Shown here: positions 17,896-27,431 of the stretch, piece by piece
Layout: each line of letters opens with the position of its first letter
Position numbering within the stretch: position 1 is the first letter of the stretch
Assembly: GCF_031453675.1 (NCBI RefSeq)
Contig: NZ_JAVIZX010000001.1
Span: forward strand, 2,874,001-2,938,000
DNA: 64,000 nt
Source: Paracidovorax wautersii
GTDB lineage: Bacteria; Pseudomonadota; Gammaproteobacteria; Burkholderiales; Burkholderiaceae_C
Direction: 5' to 3'
Notes under the pieces: generated by a model
Seen by the model: only the letters and a program-made list of their open reading frames with translations
Told to the model about the DNA's origin: nothing
Database searches by the model: none
Program-made: the position numbers and the translations under genes

Positions 17896-18008
17896 GGCAG
17901 CCGGCGCCCGGGCCACCCCCTGCACGGGCTCTGTGCGTCGCGTCTGCGCAGGCGATGCCCTGTGAGGAACGGGTTTGGCCGGGGATCTGCCGGCCGGACG
18001 CAGCGCCG

Positions 18009-18033
18009 GGCGGGGCGGCGAAGCGGCCCCGCC
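18009..18033. terminator. GC-rich hairpin between convergent genes
   Basis: Perfect 8-bp arms GGCGGGGC/GCCCCGCC with a 9-base loop between the ends of the racemase-like (+) and MFS (-) genes. There is no T-tract, so intrinsic termination is uncertain. Confidence 0.35.
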
Positions 18034-18042
18034 GCGCACGCC

Positions 18043-19389
18043 TCAATGGTCGTGGTGCAGATAGGCCGCCTGGCGTGGCAGCCGCAGGCTGACCAGGAAA
18101 GCCACCACCATCATCGCCGTCACGTACCAGAAGAACGCGGATTCGTGGCCGATGGACTTCAGGCCCAGCGCCACATACTCGGCCGTGCCGCCGAAGAGGG
18201 CATTGGCGATGGCGTACGCGAGGCCCACGCCCAGCGCGCGCACTTCGGGCGGGAACATCTCGGCCTTCACGATGCCGCTGATGGAGGTGTAGAAGCTCAC
18301 CACCACCAGCGCGGCGGCGATCAGCAGGAAGGCCACCACCGGGTGCGTGGTGTGCTGCAGCGCGGTGAGGATGGGCACGGTGGTGAGGGCGCCCAGCGCG
18401 CCGAAGATCAGCATGTTGTTGCGCCGGCCGATGCGGTCGGACAGGGCACCCACCAGCGGCTGCATGCACATGAACAGCAGCAGGGCCCCGGTCATCACAT
18501 AGCTGGCGGTCTTGATGGGCAGCTGCACCGTATTCACCAGGTACTTCTGCATGTACGTGGTGAAGGTGTAGAAGATCAGGGAGCCGCCGGCGGTATAGCC
18601 CAGCACGGTGAAGAAGGCCGCCTTGTGGTGGCGGAAGATGCCGCCGATGGTGCCGGCCTCCTTGTTGTTCTTGGCGGCCTCGCTCTGCGTCTCGTGCAGC
18701 GTGCGGCGCAGCAGCAGGGCGACCACGGCCGAGATGGCGCCGATCACGAACGGAATGCGCCAGCCCCAGGCCTTCAGCTCCGCCTCGGACAGCAGGGCCT
18801 CCAGCACCACGATCACCAGCACGGCCAGCAGCTGGCCGCCGATCAGCGTCACGTACTGGAACGAGGAGAAGAAGCCGCGCTGGCCCCGCAGCGCCACCTC
18901 GCTCATGTAGGTGGCGGTGGTGCCGTATTCACCGCCTACCGACAGCCCCTGGAACAGCCGGCACACCAGCAGCAGGAAGGGCGCCCAGGCGCCGATGGCA
19001 GCATAGGTCGGCAGGAAGGCGATGACCAGCGAGCCGGCGCACATCATGGTCACCGAGATGAGCATGGAGCGCTTGCGCCCGTAGCGGTCGGCAATGCGGC
19101 CGAACAGCCAGCCCCCGATCGGGCGCATCAGAAAGCCTGCCGCGAACACGCCTGCCGTGTTGAGCAGCTGGACGGTGGGATCCGACTTGGGGAAGAACGC
19201 CGAGGCGAAGTACAGCGCCGAGAACGCATACACGTAGAAATCGAACCACTCGACCAGGTTGCCGGAGGAGGCGGCCATGATCGAGAAGACGCGGTGGCGT
19301 TTCTCTTCGGCGGTGTAGGCGCGGGGCTCGGCCGAGCCGGGCGCATCGAGCGTGCCGGGCACACCGGCGGATGCTGCGGGAGAGGACAT
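18043..19389 (-). CDS. MFS permease, metabolite:H+ symporter (KgtP-like)
   Basis: 448-residue transporter of the metabolite:H+ symporter family, resembling alpha-ketoglutarate permease. It has about 12 transmembrane helices, the helix-1 motif [16 protein letters not shown], the loop 2-3 motif [13 protein letters not shown] and the later loop [13 protein letters not shown]. The start is the ATG whose codons match the family N-terminus after a short polar leader. Likely imports a dicarboxylate or related organic acid; the exact substrate is not readable. It is convergent with the preceding operon. Confidence 0.85.
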   Translation of the reverse strand: MSSPAASAGVPGTLDAPGSAEPRAYTAEEKRHRVFSIMAASSGNLVEWFDFYVYAFSALYFASAFFPKSDPTVQLLNTAGVFAAGFLMRPIGGWLFGRIADRYGRKRSMLISVTMMCAGSLVIAFLPTYAAIGAWAPFLLLVCRLFQGLSVGGEYGTTATYMSEVALRGQRGFFSSFQYVTLIGGQLLAVLVIVVLEALLSEAELKAWGWRIPFVIGAISAVVALLLRRTLHETQSEAAKNNKEAGTIGGIFRHHKAAFFTVLGYTAGGSLIFYTFTTYMQKYLVNTVQLPIKTASYVMTGALLLFMCMQPLVGALSDRIGRRNNMLIFGALGALTTVPILTALQHTTHPVVAFLLIAAALVVVSFYTSISGIVKAEMFPPEVRALGVGLAYAIANALFGGTAEYVALGLKSIGHESAFFWYVTAMMVVAFLVSLRLPRQAAYLHHDH

Positions 19390-19737
19390 GCGGAAATCCA
19401 GCCTTTCTTGACGGTGCGCCCGGGGGAGCGCGCCTTGTTGTGTTGTGTTGCTGTGGCAGCCTGCCCATTGTGGGCATAGAGAAAAACCCTGGTTGTCAGT
19501 CAAAGGCTGACGCAGCGCAACGGCTCTTGAAAATCCGCAGGCCCGCTCCATCTGCGAGCCGTGCTGCTGGCCCACGGGCGGCAGCCATCTCTCTTCCTCT
19601 GCAGAACCAGTCATACAGCGCGGGGGAGCCAGGAGGGCGACTGCGCACCCCGGGGTGCTGCGGCTGCCGTCCGTCTCCACGGGGCTGGCGCGGCCACGCG
19701 CAGCCCGATGTCCTGTCTACCCGAGGAACCTGCATCC
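19390..19737. other. 348-bp divergent intergenic region
   Basis: Separates the minus-strand MFS gene from the plus-strand TerB-like gene. It holds a TGCCCAttgTGGGCA hairpin at 19462-19476 and a short GTCAG..CTGAC dyad near 19495. It probably carries divergent promoters, but I see no convincing -35/-10 pair and no coding frame worth calling. Confidence 0.5.
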
Positions 19738-20772
19738 ATGGAAAGCCAACACCTGCGCGCCGTCCTGTCCATCAGCCTGATGGCGGCCTTTGCCGACGAA
19801 CACAAGGACGAGCGCGAACGCGACCACCTGCGCGACATGGCCGAATCGCTCAGCGCCGGCAGCGGCGTGGACCTGATGAAGCTGTACCAGGACGTGCTGC
19901 TGCAGCGCGTACGCCTGGAGGACGCCGCCGGCGCACTCGACACGCCTGCGCTGCGCCACCTGGCCTTCGAGATGGCCGTGGGCGTGTGCGATGCCGACGG
20001 CGTGTGCAATGCCAAGGAAAAGGCCTTCCTGCAGCGCCTGGCTGCCGCGCTGCAGGTGCCGGCGCCCGAGGCAGCGCAGGTGATCGAGCAGGCCGACGCG
20101 CTGGCCGATGTGCCGCTGCGCGCCGAGCCCGCACCGTCCGAGGCCTGGTCCGGCCCCACGGCCGCCGTGCCGATGGCGGTGGGGGGCGCGGCGGTTGCGG
20201 CAGCGGCTGCTGTGGCGGCTGCCTCGCCCGCCGGTGCCACCGTCAACGCCGCCTCGGTGAGCGATGCCGAGATCGACTCCATGATCCTGAACGCGTCCAT
20301 CCTCAACGGCGCGCTGGAGCTGCTGCCGCAGTCGCTGGCTTCCATGGCCATCATTCCGTTGCAGACGCGCCTGGTCTACCGCGTGGGCAAGGTCTATGGC
20401 TATGAGCTGGACAAGCGGCACATCGCCGACTTCCTGGCCACGGTGGGCGTGGGGCTCACCTCGCAGTACGTGGAGCAGTTCGGCCGCAAGCTGGTGGGCG
20501 GGCTGCTGGGCAAGGTGATGGGCGGCATGGGCCGTGCGGTGGGCAGCGCGGCCACGGGCTCGGCATTCTCGTTCGCCAGCACCTACGCGCTGGGCAAGGT
20601 GGCGCAGCGCTACTACGCCGGGGGCCGCACGCTGAGCACCGACGCGCTCAAGGCCTCGTTCTCGCGCACGGTGGACGAGGCCAAGGGCCTGCAGCAGCGC
20701 TATGCCCCGCAGATCCAGGAGCGGGCGAAGGGGCTGGACGTGGGCAAGCTGCTGCGCGAGCTCAAAGCCTGA
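19738..20772 (+). CDS. TerB-like plus DUF697-like protein
   Basis: 344-residue protein. Residues 1-130 are helical and resemble TerB/DjlA-type domains (SISLMAAFADEHKDERERDHL, FEMAVGVCDADGVCNAKEKAFL). An Ala-rich linker at about 140-170 follows. Residues 190-290 resemble the DUF697 domain of YcjF-type proteins (LVYRVGKVYGYELDKRHIADFLATVGVG), with Gly/Ala-rich, probably membrane-associated helices. The start ATG is the first in frame after a stop-free leader and matches the domain onset. Function is unknown; a stress or envelope role is only a guess. Confidence 0.8.
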   Translation: MESQHLRAVLSISLMAAFADEHKDERERDHLRDMAESLSAGSGVDLMKLYQDVLLQRVRLEDAAGALDTPALRHLAFEMAVGVCDADGVCNAKEKAFLQRLAAALQVPAPEAAQVIEQADALADVPLRAEPAPSEAWSGPTAAVPMAVGGAAVAAAAAVAAASPAGATVNAASVSDAEIDSMILNASILNGALELLPQSLASMAIIPLQTRLVYRVGKVYGYELDKRHIADFLATVGVGLTSQYVEQFGRKLVGGLLGKVMGGMGRAVGSAATGSAFSFASTYALGKVAQRYYAGGRTLSTDALKASFSRTVDEAKGLQQRYAPQIQERAKGLDVGKLLRELKA

Positions 20773-20773
20773 T

Positions 20774-20840
20774 TTGCTATTAAATAGATAGCCTCATGCG
20801 CTCCATTGGCGGGCGCTGGAGCCTTATTTAATGCAAATTC
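20774..20840 (+). repeat. Palindromic repeat copy
   Basis: AATAGATAGCCTCATGCGCTCC..GGGCGCTGGAGCC, ending just at the nth stop codon. Matches the 34251 copy. Confidence 0.65.
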
Positions 20841-21477
20841 AGGGCGCTGGCGTCTTGGGCTGGTAGTCGCAGTACGGCGCCACCGCGCACTCCCAGCAGC
20901 GCGGTTTGCGCGCCTGGCAGACGTAGCGGCCGTGCAGGATCAGCCAGTGGTGCGAGTCCACTGCGTACTCGGCCGGCACGCGCTTGAGCAACTGCATCTC
21001 CACCGCCAGCGGGTTCTTGCCCGGCGCCAGGCCGGTGCGGTTGCTCACGCGGAAGATGTGCGTGTCCACCGCCATGGTGGGCTGGCCGAAGGCCACGTTC
21101 AGCACCACGTTGGCCGTCTTGCGGCCCACGCCGGGCAGCGCCTCCAGCTCCTCGCGCGTGCGCGGCACCTGGCCGCCGTGCCGCTCCACGAGGATGCGGC
21201 AGGTCTCCATCAGGTGCCGCGCCTTGCTGCGGTACAAGCCGATGGTCTTGACGTAGCCCTCCAGCCCTTCCAGGCCCAGGTCGAGGATGGCCTGCGGCGT
21301 GCCCGCCGCCGGGAACAGCTTGCGCGTGGCCTTGTTGACGCCCACGTCCGTGGCCTGGGCCGACAGCAGCACGGCGGCCAGCAGTTCGAAGACGGTGGTG
21401 TATTCCAGTTCAGTGTTGGGCTGCGGATTGGCCGCCTTGAGCGTGGCGAAGAAAGGGACGATGTGCTCGGTCTTCAT
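20839..21477 (-). CDS. nth: Endonuclease III
   Basis: 212-residue DNA glycosylase/AP lyase that removes oxidised pyrimidines. Residue numbering coincides with E. coli: the helix-hairpin-helix LPGVGRKTANV has catalytic K120, D138 is in AVDTHIF, and the 4Fe-4S cluster cysteines are C187, C194, C197 and C203. The start was set at the Met that gives this register; longer in-frame starts add unconserved residues. The gene ends at a palindromic repeat. Confidence 0.96.
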   Translation of the reverse strand: MKTEHIVPFFATLKAANPQPNTELEYTTVFELLAAVLLSAQATDVGVNKATRKLFPAAGTPQAILDLGLEGLEGYVKTIGLYRSKARHLMETCRILVERHGGQVPRTREELEALPGVGRKTANVVLNVAFGQPTMAVDTHIFRVSNRTGLAPGKNPLAVEMQLLKRVPAEYAVDSHHWLILHGRYVCQARKPRCWECAVAPYCDYQPKTPAP

Positions 21478-21573
21478 GGTGGCGTGGGTATTTTTGTCGT
21501 TGCCTCGCATTGTGCTGCGCGGCCGGCCTGCTTCCTGCGCAGCGTCTCCAGGCACCTTCGGCGGCGGCTTCCT

Positions 21574-22488
21574 TCAGCCACTGGGCGCCGGCAATGCACT
21601 GCGCAGGTAGTCGAGGAACAGGCGCACACCCAACGGCAGGGTGCGGCCGCTCAGCGTCTGGATTTCGGTGAGACGTGCGCTCATGCCGCGTTCGCGGATC
21701 TGTGCCGCATGCAGTTCGCCGCGGGCCACACGGTCCCGCACCGTGACCTCTCCGGAAATCGACAGCCCGCCGCCGTGCAGCACGAAGTGGGTCAGCGTCT
21801 CGAAATGGTTGCAGACCAGGGCCGGCTCGAACACCAGGCCGCGCTGGCTGCAGCCGATGTCGAACAGCTGCCGCACGGTGTTGTCGCGCTCCGGCAGTGC
21901 GATGGGGTGCGCATGCATCTGCGCCAGTGTCACGGAGGGGAAGCGCGCGAGCGGGTGGTCCGGCCGCATGATGGCGATCACGGGAGAGGCTTCGCGGTGC
22001 TGCACCGTGATGTCCCGTTCCGCCGAGCGGCTGTAGGTCAGGCCCACGTCGGCATCGCCGTTGAGCACGGCGACGGTGACGGCGGCAGGGCTGGCGACGC
22101 TGAGGCGGAACTGCATGCCTGGATAGCGCACCCTGAACTGGGCCATCACGCGCGGCAGGAATTCGATGGCGAAGCCGGCCGAGCTGCTCAGCCGGATCAG
22201 CCCGGTATGCACGCCCTGCAGAGCCTGGATATCGGACACCACGCGGTCGGCCTCCAGCGCCCCGCGGCGGGCGTGCGCGGCCAGCAGCTCGCCAGCGGGG
22301 CTCGGTGCCATGCCGCGAGGGCGGCGGTCGAACAGCGGCACGCCCAGCAGGTCCTCCAGCGCCGCGACCTGTCGGCTCACGGCGGACGGCGACACATTGA
22401 GCCGGGTGGCGGCCTCGCTCACGGAGCCGCTGCGCACCACTTCCAGGAAGTAGCGCAGGGCGGTTTCCTGCAATCGGCTGGACAGCAT
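21574..22488 (-). CDS. LysR-family regulator, divergent from amidase
   Basis: 304-residue LTTR. The N-terminal HTH covers residues 10-65 (FLEVVRSGSVSEAATRLNVSPSAVSRQVAALE) and is followed by a periplasmic-binding-like effector domain. It is transcribed away from the amidase gene across a 90-bp gap containing a TTGCG-type dyad at 22504-22518, a likely binding site. It probably controls the amidase and the Bug receptor; the inducer is unknown. Confidence 0.9.
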   Translation of the reverse strand: MLSSRLQETALRYFLEVVRSGSVSEAATRLNVSPSAVSRQVAALEDLLGVPLFDRRPRGMAPSPAGELLAAHARRGALEADRVVSDIQALQGVHTGLIRLSSSAGFAIEFLPRVMAQFRVRYPGMQFRLSVASPAAVTVAVLNGDADVGLTYSRSAERDITVQHREASPVIAIMRPDHPLARFPSVTLAQMHAHPIALPERDNTVRQLFDIGCSQRGLVFEPALVCNHFETLTHFVLHGGGLSISGEVTVRDRVARGELHAAQIRERGMSARLTEIQTLSGRTLPLGVRLFLDYLRSALPAPSG

Positions 22489-22503
22489 GGAGAAGATTCT
22501 GGT

Positions 22504-22518
22504 TTGCGTAAAACGCAA
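22504..22518. promoter_or_regulatory. Putative LysR operator
   Basis: Perfect inverted repeat TTGCGTaaaACGCAA in the gap between the divergent LysR and amidase genes. A weaker TCGATTGTCGA lies about 20 bases on. The arrangement suits an LTTR site; binding is inferred. Confidence 0.6.
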
Positions 22519-22578
22519 CGATACCCTCAGAAAACGTCGATTGTCGAAGGGCAGGGGCGTCCTTATGCTGCCATCGCA

Positions 22579-24078
22579 ATGACACCACCTGCCGCCGCTT
22601 CCACCCTGCCATCCGGCGCCGTCCGCGCCGCCTTGCCCAACGGCCTGGGTCTCTTGGGACGGACCGCCACCGATCTGTCCCGCGCCATCCACGGCCGGGA
22701 GGTGTCCTGCGTGGAGGTGCTTGACGCCACGCTGGCGCAGATCGACCGCCTGAACCCGGTGGTGAATGCCATCGTCGCGATGCCCGATCGCGAGGGGCTG
22801 AGAGCGCAGGCCGCCGAGCGGGATGCGCAACTCGCGCGGGGCGAGAGCCTGGGCCCGCTGCACGGCTTTCCGCAGGCGCCCAAGGACATCATGCCCGCGG
22901 CCGGCCTGGTGACCACGCGCGGCTCACCGATCTTCGCCGGGCAGGTCTCGTCCAGCGACGCCGTGGTGTATGAGCGCATGCGTGCCGGCGGCGCACTGTT
23001 CATCGGCCGCACGAACTCGCCCGAGTTCGGTTTGGGTGGGCACACCTTCAACCCGGTCTACGGCACGACGCGCAATGCGTTCGATCCAGCACGCTCCGCG
23101 GGCGGCAGCAGCGGCGGGGCCGGGGTGGCCGTCGCATTGCACATGCTGCCCGTGGCCGATGGCTCGGACATGATGGGCTCGCTGCGCACGCCGGCGGCCT
23201 TCAACAACGTCTACGGCCTGCGCACCTCGTTCGGCCTGGTGCCGCACGGGCCGACGGAAGAGGTGTTCTTCCAGCAGTTCAGCGTGGCCGGCCCGATGGC
23301 GCGCAACATACCCGACCTGGCGATGCTGCTGTCCGTGCAGGCCGGCTTCGATGCGCGCCTGCCGCTCACCCGCCGGCACGACGACGTCGCCGCGCTGGGC
23401 CGGCCGCTGGAGCGCGATGTCAACGGCACGCGCATCGGCTGGCTCGGCGATCTGGGCGGCCACCTGCCGTGCGAGCCCGGCGTGCTGCAGACCTGCGAGC
23501 AGGCGCTGGCGCACTTTCGCACGGTGGGCTGTACCGTGGACGCGGCGGTGCCTGCCTTCGACCTGGAGCAGCTCTGGAACGCCTGGATCGACCTGCGCAG
23601 TTTCAGCGTGGCGGGCGCCAACGCCGCGCTGTACCGCGACCCCGCCAAGCGGCCCCTGCTCAAGGCCGAGGCCGTGTGGGAGATCGAACGCGGCATGCGC
23701 CTGAGCGCCTTGCAGGTGTACGACGCCGCACGCGTGCGCTCGGCCTGGTACCAGGTGCTGCGCGGGCTGTTCGAACGCTTCGACTTCCTCGTCATGCCGG
23801 CGGCACAGGTCTTTCCGTTTGCGGCGGAACTGGACTGGCCGCATGCCGTGGGCGGCCGTGACATGGACACCTACCACCGCTGGATGCAGGCCGTGGTGCC
23901 CGCCACGATGGCGGGGCTGCCCGCGCTGGCTGCGCCCGCGGGCTTCGGCCCCGGCGGGTTGCCCGCAGGCTTGCAGATCATCGGCCCGGCGCAATGCGAT
24001 GCAGCGGTGCTGCAGATCGGCCACGCCTACGACCAGGCCAGCGGCCACGCGCGCGTGAGGAGTCCGCTGCTGGCGTGA
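22579..24078 (+). CDS. Amidase signature-family hydrolase
   Basis: 499-residue amidase. The Ser-cisSer-Lys triad is visible: K102 (APKDI), S177 in GGSSGG and nucleophile S201 in DMMGSLR, with the normal 24-residue spacing between the serines. The usual TGGSIR is changed to MMGSLR and VKD to PKD, which may shift specificity. Hydrolyses an unknown amide in the cytosol. It is divergent from a LysR gene and followed after 87 bases by a Bug-type receptor, suggesting uptake and hydrolysis of one compound. Confidence 0.9.
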   Translation: MTPPAAASTLPSGAVRAALPNGLGLLGRTATDLSRAIHGREVSCVEVLDATLAQIDRLNPVVNAIVAMPDREGLRAQAAERDAQLARGESLGPLHGFPQAPKDIMPAAGLVTTRGSPIFAGQVSSSDAVVYERMRAGGALFIGRTNSPEFGLGGHTFNPVYGTTRNAFDPARSAGGSSGGAGVAVALHMLPVADGSDMMGSLRTPAAFNNVYGLRTSFGLVPHGPTEEVFFQQFSVAGPMARNIPDLAMLLSVQAGFDARLPLTRRHDDVAALGRPLERDVNGTRIGWLGDLGGHLPCEPGVLQTCEQALAHFRTVGCTVDAAVPAFDLEQLWNAWIDLRSFSVAGANAALYRDPAKRPLLKAEAVWEIERGMRLSALQVYDAARVRSAWYQVLRGLFERFDFLVMPAAQVFPFAAELDWPHAVGGRDMDTYHRWMQAVVPATMAGLPALAAPAGFGPGGLPAGLQIIGPAQCDAAVLQIGHAYDQASGHARVRSPLLA

Positions 24079-24165
24079 GCGTTTTTTCCCTTGCGGGGGC
24101 GGCAGGCCATTCGAGGCCGTTCCCCGCCGGTTTGTCCGTCGTCCGTTGCCCTGGAGAGTTTCATC

Positions 24166-25146
24166 ATGCTGCGTTCCCGCTTCCTTGCCTCGACCCTCTT
24201 GCTCGGCGCCCTGGCGCTCACCGGCCCGGCGGCTGCGTGGGCTCAGGCCTACCCGGACCGCCCGGTCAAGCTCGTGATCCCTTTCGCGCCGGGCGGCGCC
24301 ACGGACATCCTGGGCCGGCTGCTGGCCACGGCGCTCGGTGAACGCCTGGGGCAGCCCATGGTGGTCGAGAACAAGCCGGGGGCCGGCACGGTGGTGGCGG
24401 CCTCCATGGTGGCGAAGGCGCCCGCGGACGGCTATACGCTGCTGCTCGGGGCCAACACCACGCTCACGCTCAACCCGGCCATCCGCAACAACCTGCCTTA
24501 CGACCCTTTGCGCAGCTTCACGCCGCTGGGGCTGGTGGCCGACATGGGCCTGCTGCTGGTGGCGCACAACGACACGCCGGGCAGCACGCTGAAGGAGGCC
24601 ATCGCGCTGACGAAGGCCGCGCCGGACAAATACTCCTACGGCTCGTACGGCACGGGGTCGTCGGTGCACTTCGGGGGCGAAGTGCTGAAGTCCACCACGG
24701 GCATGCGGATGATGCATGTGCCGTTCAATGGCAGTTCGCCCAACCTCACCGCGCTGATGGGCGGGCAGGTGCAGTACGCCGTGGACACGGTGGTGGCCAG
24801 CACGCCGCTCATCCAGGCCGGCAAGATCAAGGCGATCGCGGCCCTGAGCCCGCAGCGCCTGGCCTTGCTGCCGCAGGTGCCCACAGTGGCCGAAAGCGGC
24901 TACCCCGGCTTCGACATGGGCTCGTGGTTCGCGTTCGTTGCGCCGGCCGGCCTGCCGGAGCCGGTGCGCAAGAAGCTGGAGAAGGCGCTGCAGGACACGA
25001 TGGCATCGGCCGAGTTCCGCAAGAAGCTGGAAGGCATCGGCCTCACGCCCACCTGGGGCAGCGGCGAAGCGCTGCGCGCCCGTGTGGAGCGCGAGCTGCC
25101 CCTGATGCGCGCCGTGGCGGCGCGGGCCGATATCCGCGTGGATTGA
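24166..25146 (+). CDS. Bug/TctC-family periplasmic receptor
   Basis: 326-residue periplasmic protein of the tripartite tricarboxylate transporter receptor (Bug) family, abundant in Burkholderiales. A signal peptide ends near residue 28 (AAAWAQA). The mature start YPDRPVKLVIPFAPGGATD is diagnostic, and GANTTLTLNP and PQVPTVAESGYPGF are further motifs. A GGAGAG ribosome site precedes the ATG. No TctAB permease genes are nearby, as often for Bug receptors. The ligand may be an amide or its acid product handled by the neighbouring amidase. Confidence 0.9.
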   Translation: MLRSRFLASTLLLGALALTGPAAAWAQAYPDRPVKLVIPFAPGGATDILGRLLATALGERLGQPMVVENKPGAGTVVAASMVAKAPADGYTLLLGANTTLTLNPAIRNNLPYDPLRSFTPLGLVADMGLLLVAHNDTPGSTLKEAIALTKAAPDKYSYGSYGTGSSVHFGGEVLKSTTGMRMMHVPFNGSSPNLTALMGGQVQYAVDTVVASTPLIQAGKIKAIAALSPQRLALLPQVPTVAESGYPGFDMGSWFAFVAPAGLPEPVRKKLEKALQDTMASAEFRKKLEGIGLTPTWGSGEALRARVERELPLMRAVAARADIRVD

Positions 25147-25195
25147 CGGCAGGCTTTGAAGGCCCCGTCCCGGCCGCCGTCTGCGCTGCGGTGCC

Positions 25196-25414
25196 CTAGC
25201 CCAGTGCCGCGCCGCCCGCATCCAGCGCCGGCGGGCGCAGCAGGTCTTCGTTCACGCCCATGGCCTGGCTGGCGCGCTCCACCGCGGTCCACAGCGGGGC
25301 GGGCATCTGCAGGATGTCTTCCGGCGTGGCGGACCGGGCGATCCAGGCGCTGATCTCATGGTGCTGCTCGTGGGTGAGCAAGTCCAGGTTCAACATTTCG
25401 TCGATGGTCTTCAT
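25196..25414 (-). CDS. Small hypothetical protein (72 aa)
   Basis: 72-residue soluble protein with no recognised domain. The sequence is well mixed (TIDEMLNLDLLTHEQHHEIS, then AWIARSATPEDILQMP), which looks like a real helical protein rather than a shadow frame. It is convergent with the Bug receptor gene, 49 bases from its end. It is rich in Leu/Glu/Asp with no Cys; role unknown. Confidence 0.6.
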   Translation of the reverse strand: MKTIDEMLNLDLLTHEQHHEISAWIARSATPEDILQMPAPLWTAVERASQAMGVNEDLLRPPALDAGGAALG

Positions 25415-25704
25415 GGGGCTGTTGGTCGTTCTGTGCGTTCCGGCGGGCGGGCCGGAGGGGATGTCGTAGGTGCGGATGCGTGGCCTGAAGCACATGGTGC
25501 CAAAAATGCCGGACGCAAGCGGAGCGTGGCCCGGATGCCCTTGCGGGCCGAGGGAGTGCGGCTGGCGAAGGCTGCGGCGCGGTGCGGGCCTTCGCGCCGC
25601 GCCCGCCTGCGGCGGCGGCGCTCTGCGAATCGCCGAAACCGCGGAAACCTGCGCGGCAATTGGCGACAATGCCTGTTTTCCATTGCCACCGGGGTGCCTT
25701 TTCC

Positions 25705-26895
25705 ATGCAATTCGCCGACCGCCTGAACAACGTAGAAACCTCTGCCATCCGTGAGCTGTTCAAGCTCCTGGGCAAGCCGGGCATCATCAGTTTCGCGGGC
25801 GGGTTTCCGGACAGCGCGATGTTCGATGTGGACGGCATCAAGGAAGCCTCGCTCAAGGCACTGACCGAAGAGCCCGGCGCGGCGCTGCAGTACGGCGCTA
25901 CCGAGGGCTACAACCCGCTGCGCGAGCAGCTGGCCGCCTTCATGGCCGCCAAGGGTGCGACTGCGCTGGCGCCCGAGAACCTCATCGTCACCACCGGCAG
26001 CCAGCAGGCGCTGGACCTGCTGGGCAAGACGCTCATCAGCCCCGGCGACAAGGTGATCGTCGAAGGCCCGACCTTCCTGGCCACCATCCAGTGCTTCCGC
26101 CTCTACGGCGCCGAACTCATCAGCGCGCCCATCGACGCCAATGGCGTGAAGACCGACGAGCTTGAGAAACTCATCGCCGAGCACCGCCCCAAGTTCGTCT
26201 ACCTGATCCCCACCTTCGGCAACCCCAGCGGCGCCATGCTGAGCCTGGAGCGCCGCAAGGCCGTGCTGGAGATGGCCGTCAAGCACAACACCCTCATCGT
26301 CGAGGACGACCCCTACGGCGACCTGTACTTCGGCGAAGCGCCGCCGCCCAGCCTGCTGAACCTGTCGGCCCGCGTGCCGGGCAGCCGCGAGCTGCTGGTG
26401 CACTGCGGCAGCTTGAGCAAGGTGCTGTCGCCCGGCCTGCGCGTGGGCTGGATGATTGCCCCGGCCGAGCTGCTGGGCAAAGCCACGATGTGCAAGCAGT
26501 TCAGCGATGCGCACACCAGCACCTTCGCCCAGGCCACGGCCGCGCAGTACCTCAAGGCCGGCCGCATGCCCGCCACGCTGGCCAAGGTGCGCGCGGTGTA
26601 CGCCGAGCGCGCCCAGGCCCTGGGCGATGCGCTGCGCCAGGAGCTGGGCGACGCCATCGAGTTCGTGCAGCCGCAGGGCGGCCTGTTCGTGTGGGCGCGC
26701 CTGACGGGCGCGGGCGGCAAGGTGGCCGACGGCAACGAACTGGCGAAGCGCGCCATCGACCAGGGCGTGGCCTTCGTGCCCGGCACGCCGTTCTACTGCG
26801 CCAACCCCGACCACGCCACGCTGCGCCTGTCGTTCGCCACGGCCGATGTGGAGAAGATCCGCGAAGGCGTGGCGCGCCTGGCGCAGGCGCTGTGA
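25705..26895 (+). CDS. PLP-dependent class I/II aminotransferase (LysN/2-aminoadipate type)
   Basis: 396-residue fold-type I aminotransferase. The PLP lysine is K239 in GSLSKVLSPGLRVGW. Other landmarks are FAGGFPD, ATTGSQQALDLLGK-like VTTGSQQALD, PTFGNPSG, DDPYGDLYF and the C-terminal LRLSF. It resembles 2-aminoadipate/aromatic transaminases of the LysN-AroH group. It stands alone; a LysN role would fit the ALDH7-type aminoadipate semialdehyde dehydrogenase at 36138, but they are 10 kb apart. The ATG at 25705 matches the family N-terminus. Confidence 0.87.
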   Translation: MQFADRLNNVETSAIRELFKLLGKPGIISFAGGFPDSAMFDVDGIKEASLKALTEEPGAALQYGATEGYNPLREQLAAFMAAKGATALAPENLIVTTGSQQALDLLGKTLISPGDKVIVEGPTFLATIQCFRLYGAELISAPIDANGVKTDELEKLIAEHRPKFVYLIPTFGNPSGAMLSLERRKAVLEMAVKHNTLIVEDDPYGDLYFGEAPPPSLLNLSARVPGSRELLVHCGSLSKVLSPGLRVGWMIAPAELLGKATMCKQFSDAHTSTFAQATAAQYLKAGRMPATLAKVRAVYAERAQALGDALRQELGDAIEFVQPQGGLFVWARLTGAGGKVADGNELAKRAIDQGVAFVPGTPFYCANPDHATLRLSFATADVEKIREGVARLAQAL

Positions 26896-26908
26896 CCGGC
26901 ACGGTGTG

Positions 26909-27011
26909 CTATCGATAGCGGAGCTGTCTGCGCTTGATCAGTAAGCAATTCGAGGCGATTAATGCCTGAAAGCCAGAAGGATAAAGCGCAAGCTGCTCTC
27001 ATTTTTGATAG
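26909..27011. repeat. Inverted pair of palindromic repeat copies
   Basis: A plus-strand copy (ATCGATAGCGGAGCTGTCTG, then CGCTTGATC) is followed by a minus-strand copy ending AAGCGCAAGCTGCTCTC and TTTTTGATAG. The pair fills the gap between the aminotransferase and slyX. Confidence 0.65.
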
Positions 27012-27085
27012 TCCCCGCGGCGCACGCTGGAAGGGTTCTGCACCGACGGTGCCCCGGCAGCGCCGGCATGCGTTCCAATAGGGCC

Positions 27086-27307
27086 ATGTCCGCATCCCGT
27101 TCCCCCGACCAGCGCCTCGACGAGCTGGAAATCAAGGCCAGCTACACCGAAGACCTGCTGGACCAGCTCAACCTCACCATCTACCGCCAGCAGCGGCAGA
27201 TCGACGCGCTGGCGCGCACCATCGCGCAGCTGCGCCAGCAGATGCCCGAGGCCGGCGGTGGCGCCGCCGCGCGCAACCTGCGCGACGAGCTGCCGCCGCA
27301 CTACTGA
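27086..27307 (+). CDS. slyX: SlyX family protein
   Basis: 73-residue SlyX homologue. RLDELEIKASYTEDLLDQLN at residues 9-28 is the family signature, followed by a coiled coil up to the C-terminal DELPPHY (family usually PPHY). Function is not established. ATG 27086 gives the standard length; an in-frame ATG at 27068 would add six residues. There is no strong ribosome site. Confidence 0.88.
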   Translation: MSASRSPDQRLDELEIKASYTEDLLDQLNLTIYRQQRQIDALARTIAQLRQQMPEAGGGAAARNLRDELPPHY

Positions 27308-27431
27308 CCCTGTCCTGCGCTGCGCTCGGGCGGGTGGCAGCTCAGCGCAGGCGCCGCGTTGTCCGCACCCTGGGTCTGACTCCCTCATCGTTGATGCAAC
27401 CCGCCTTCCACCGAAGGCCAGAAAGGCAACC

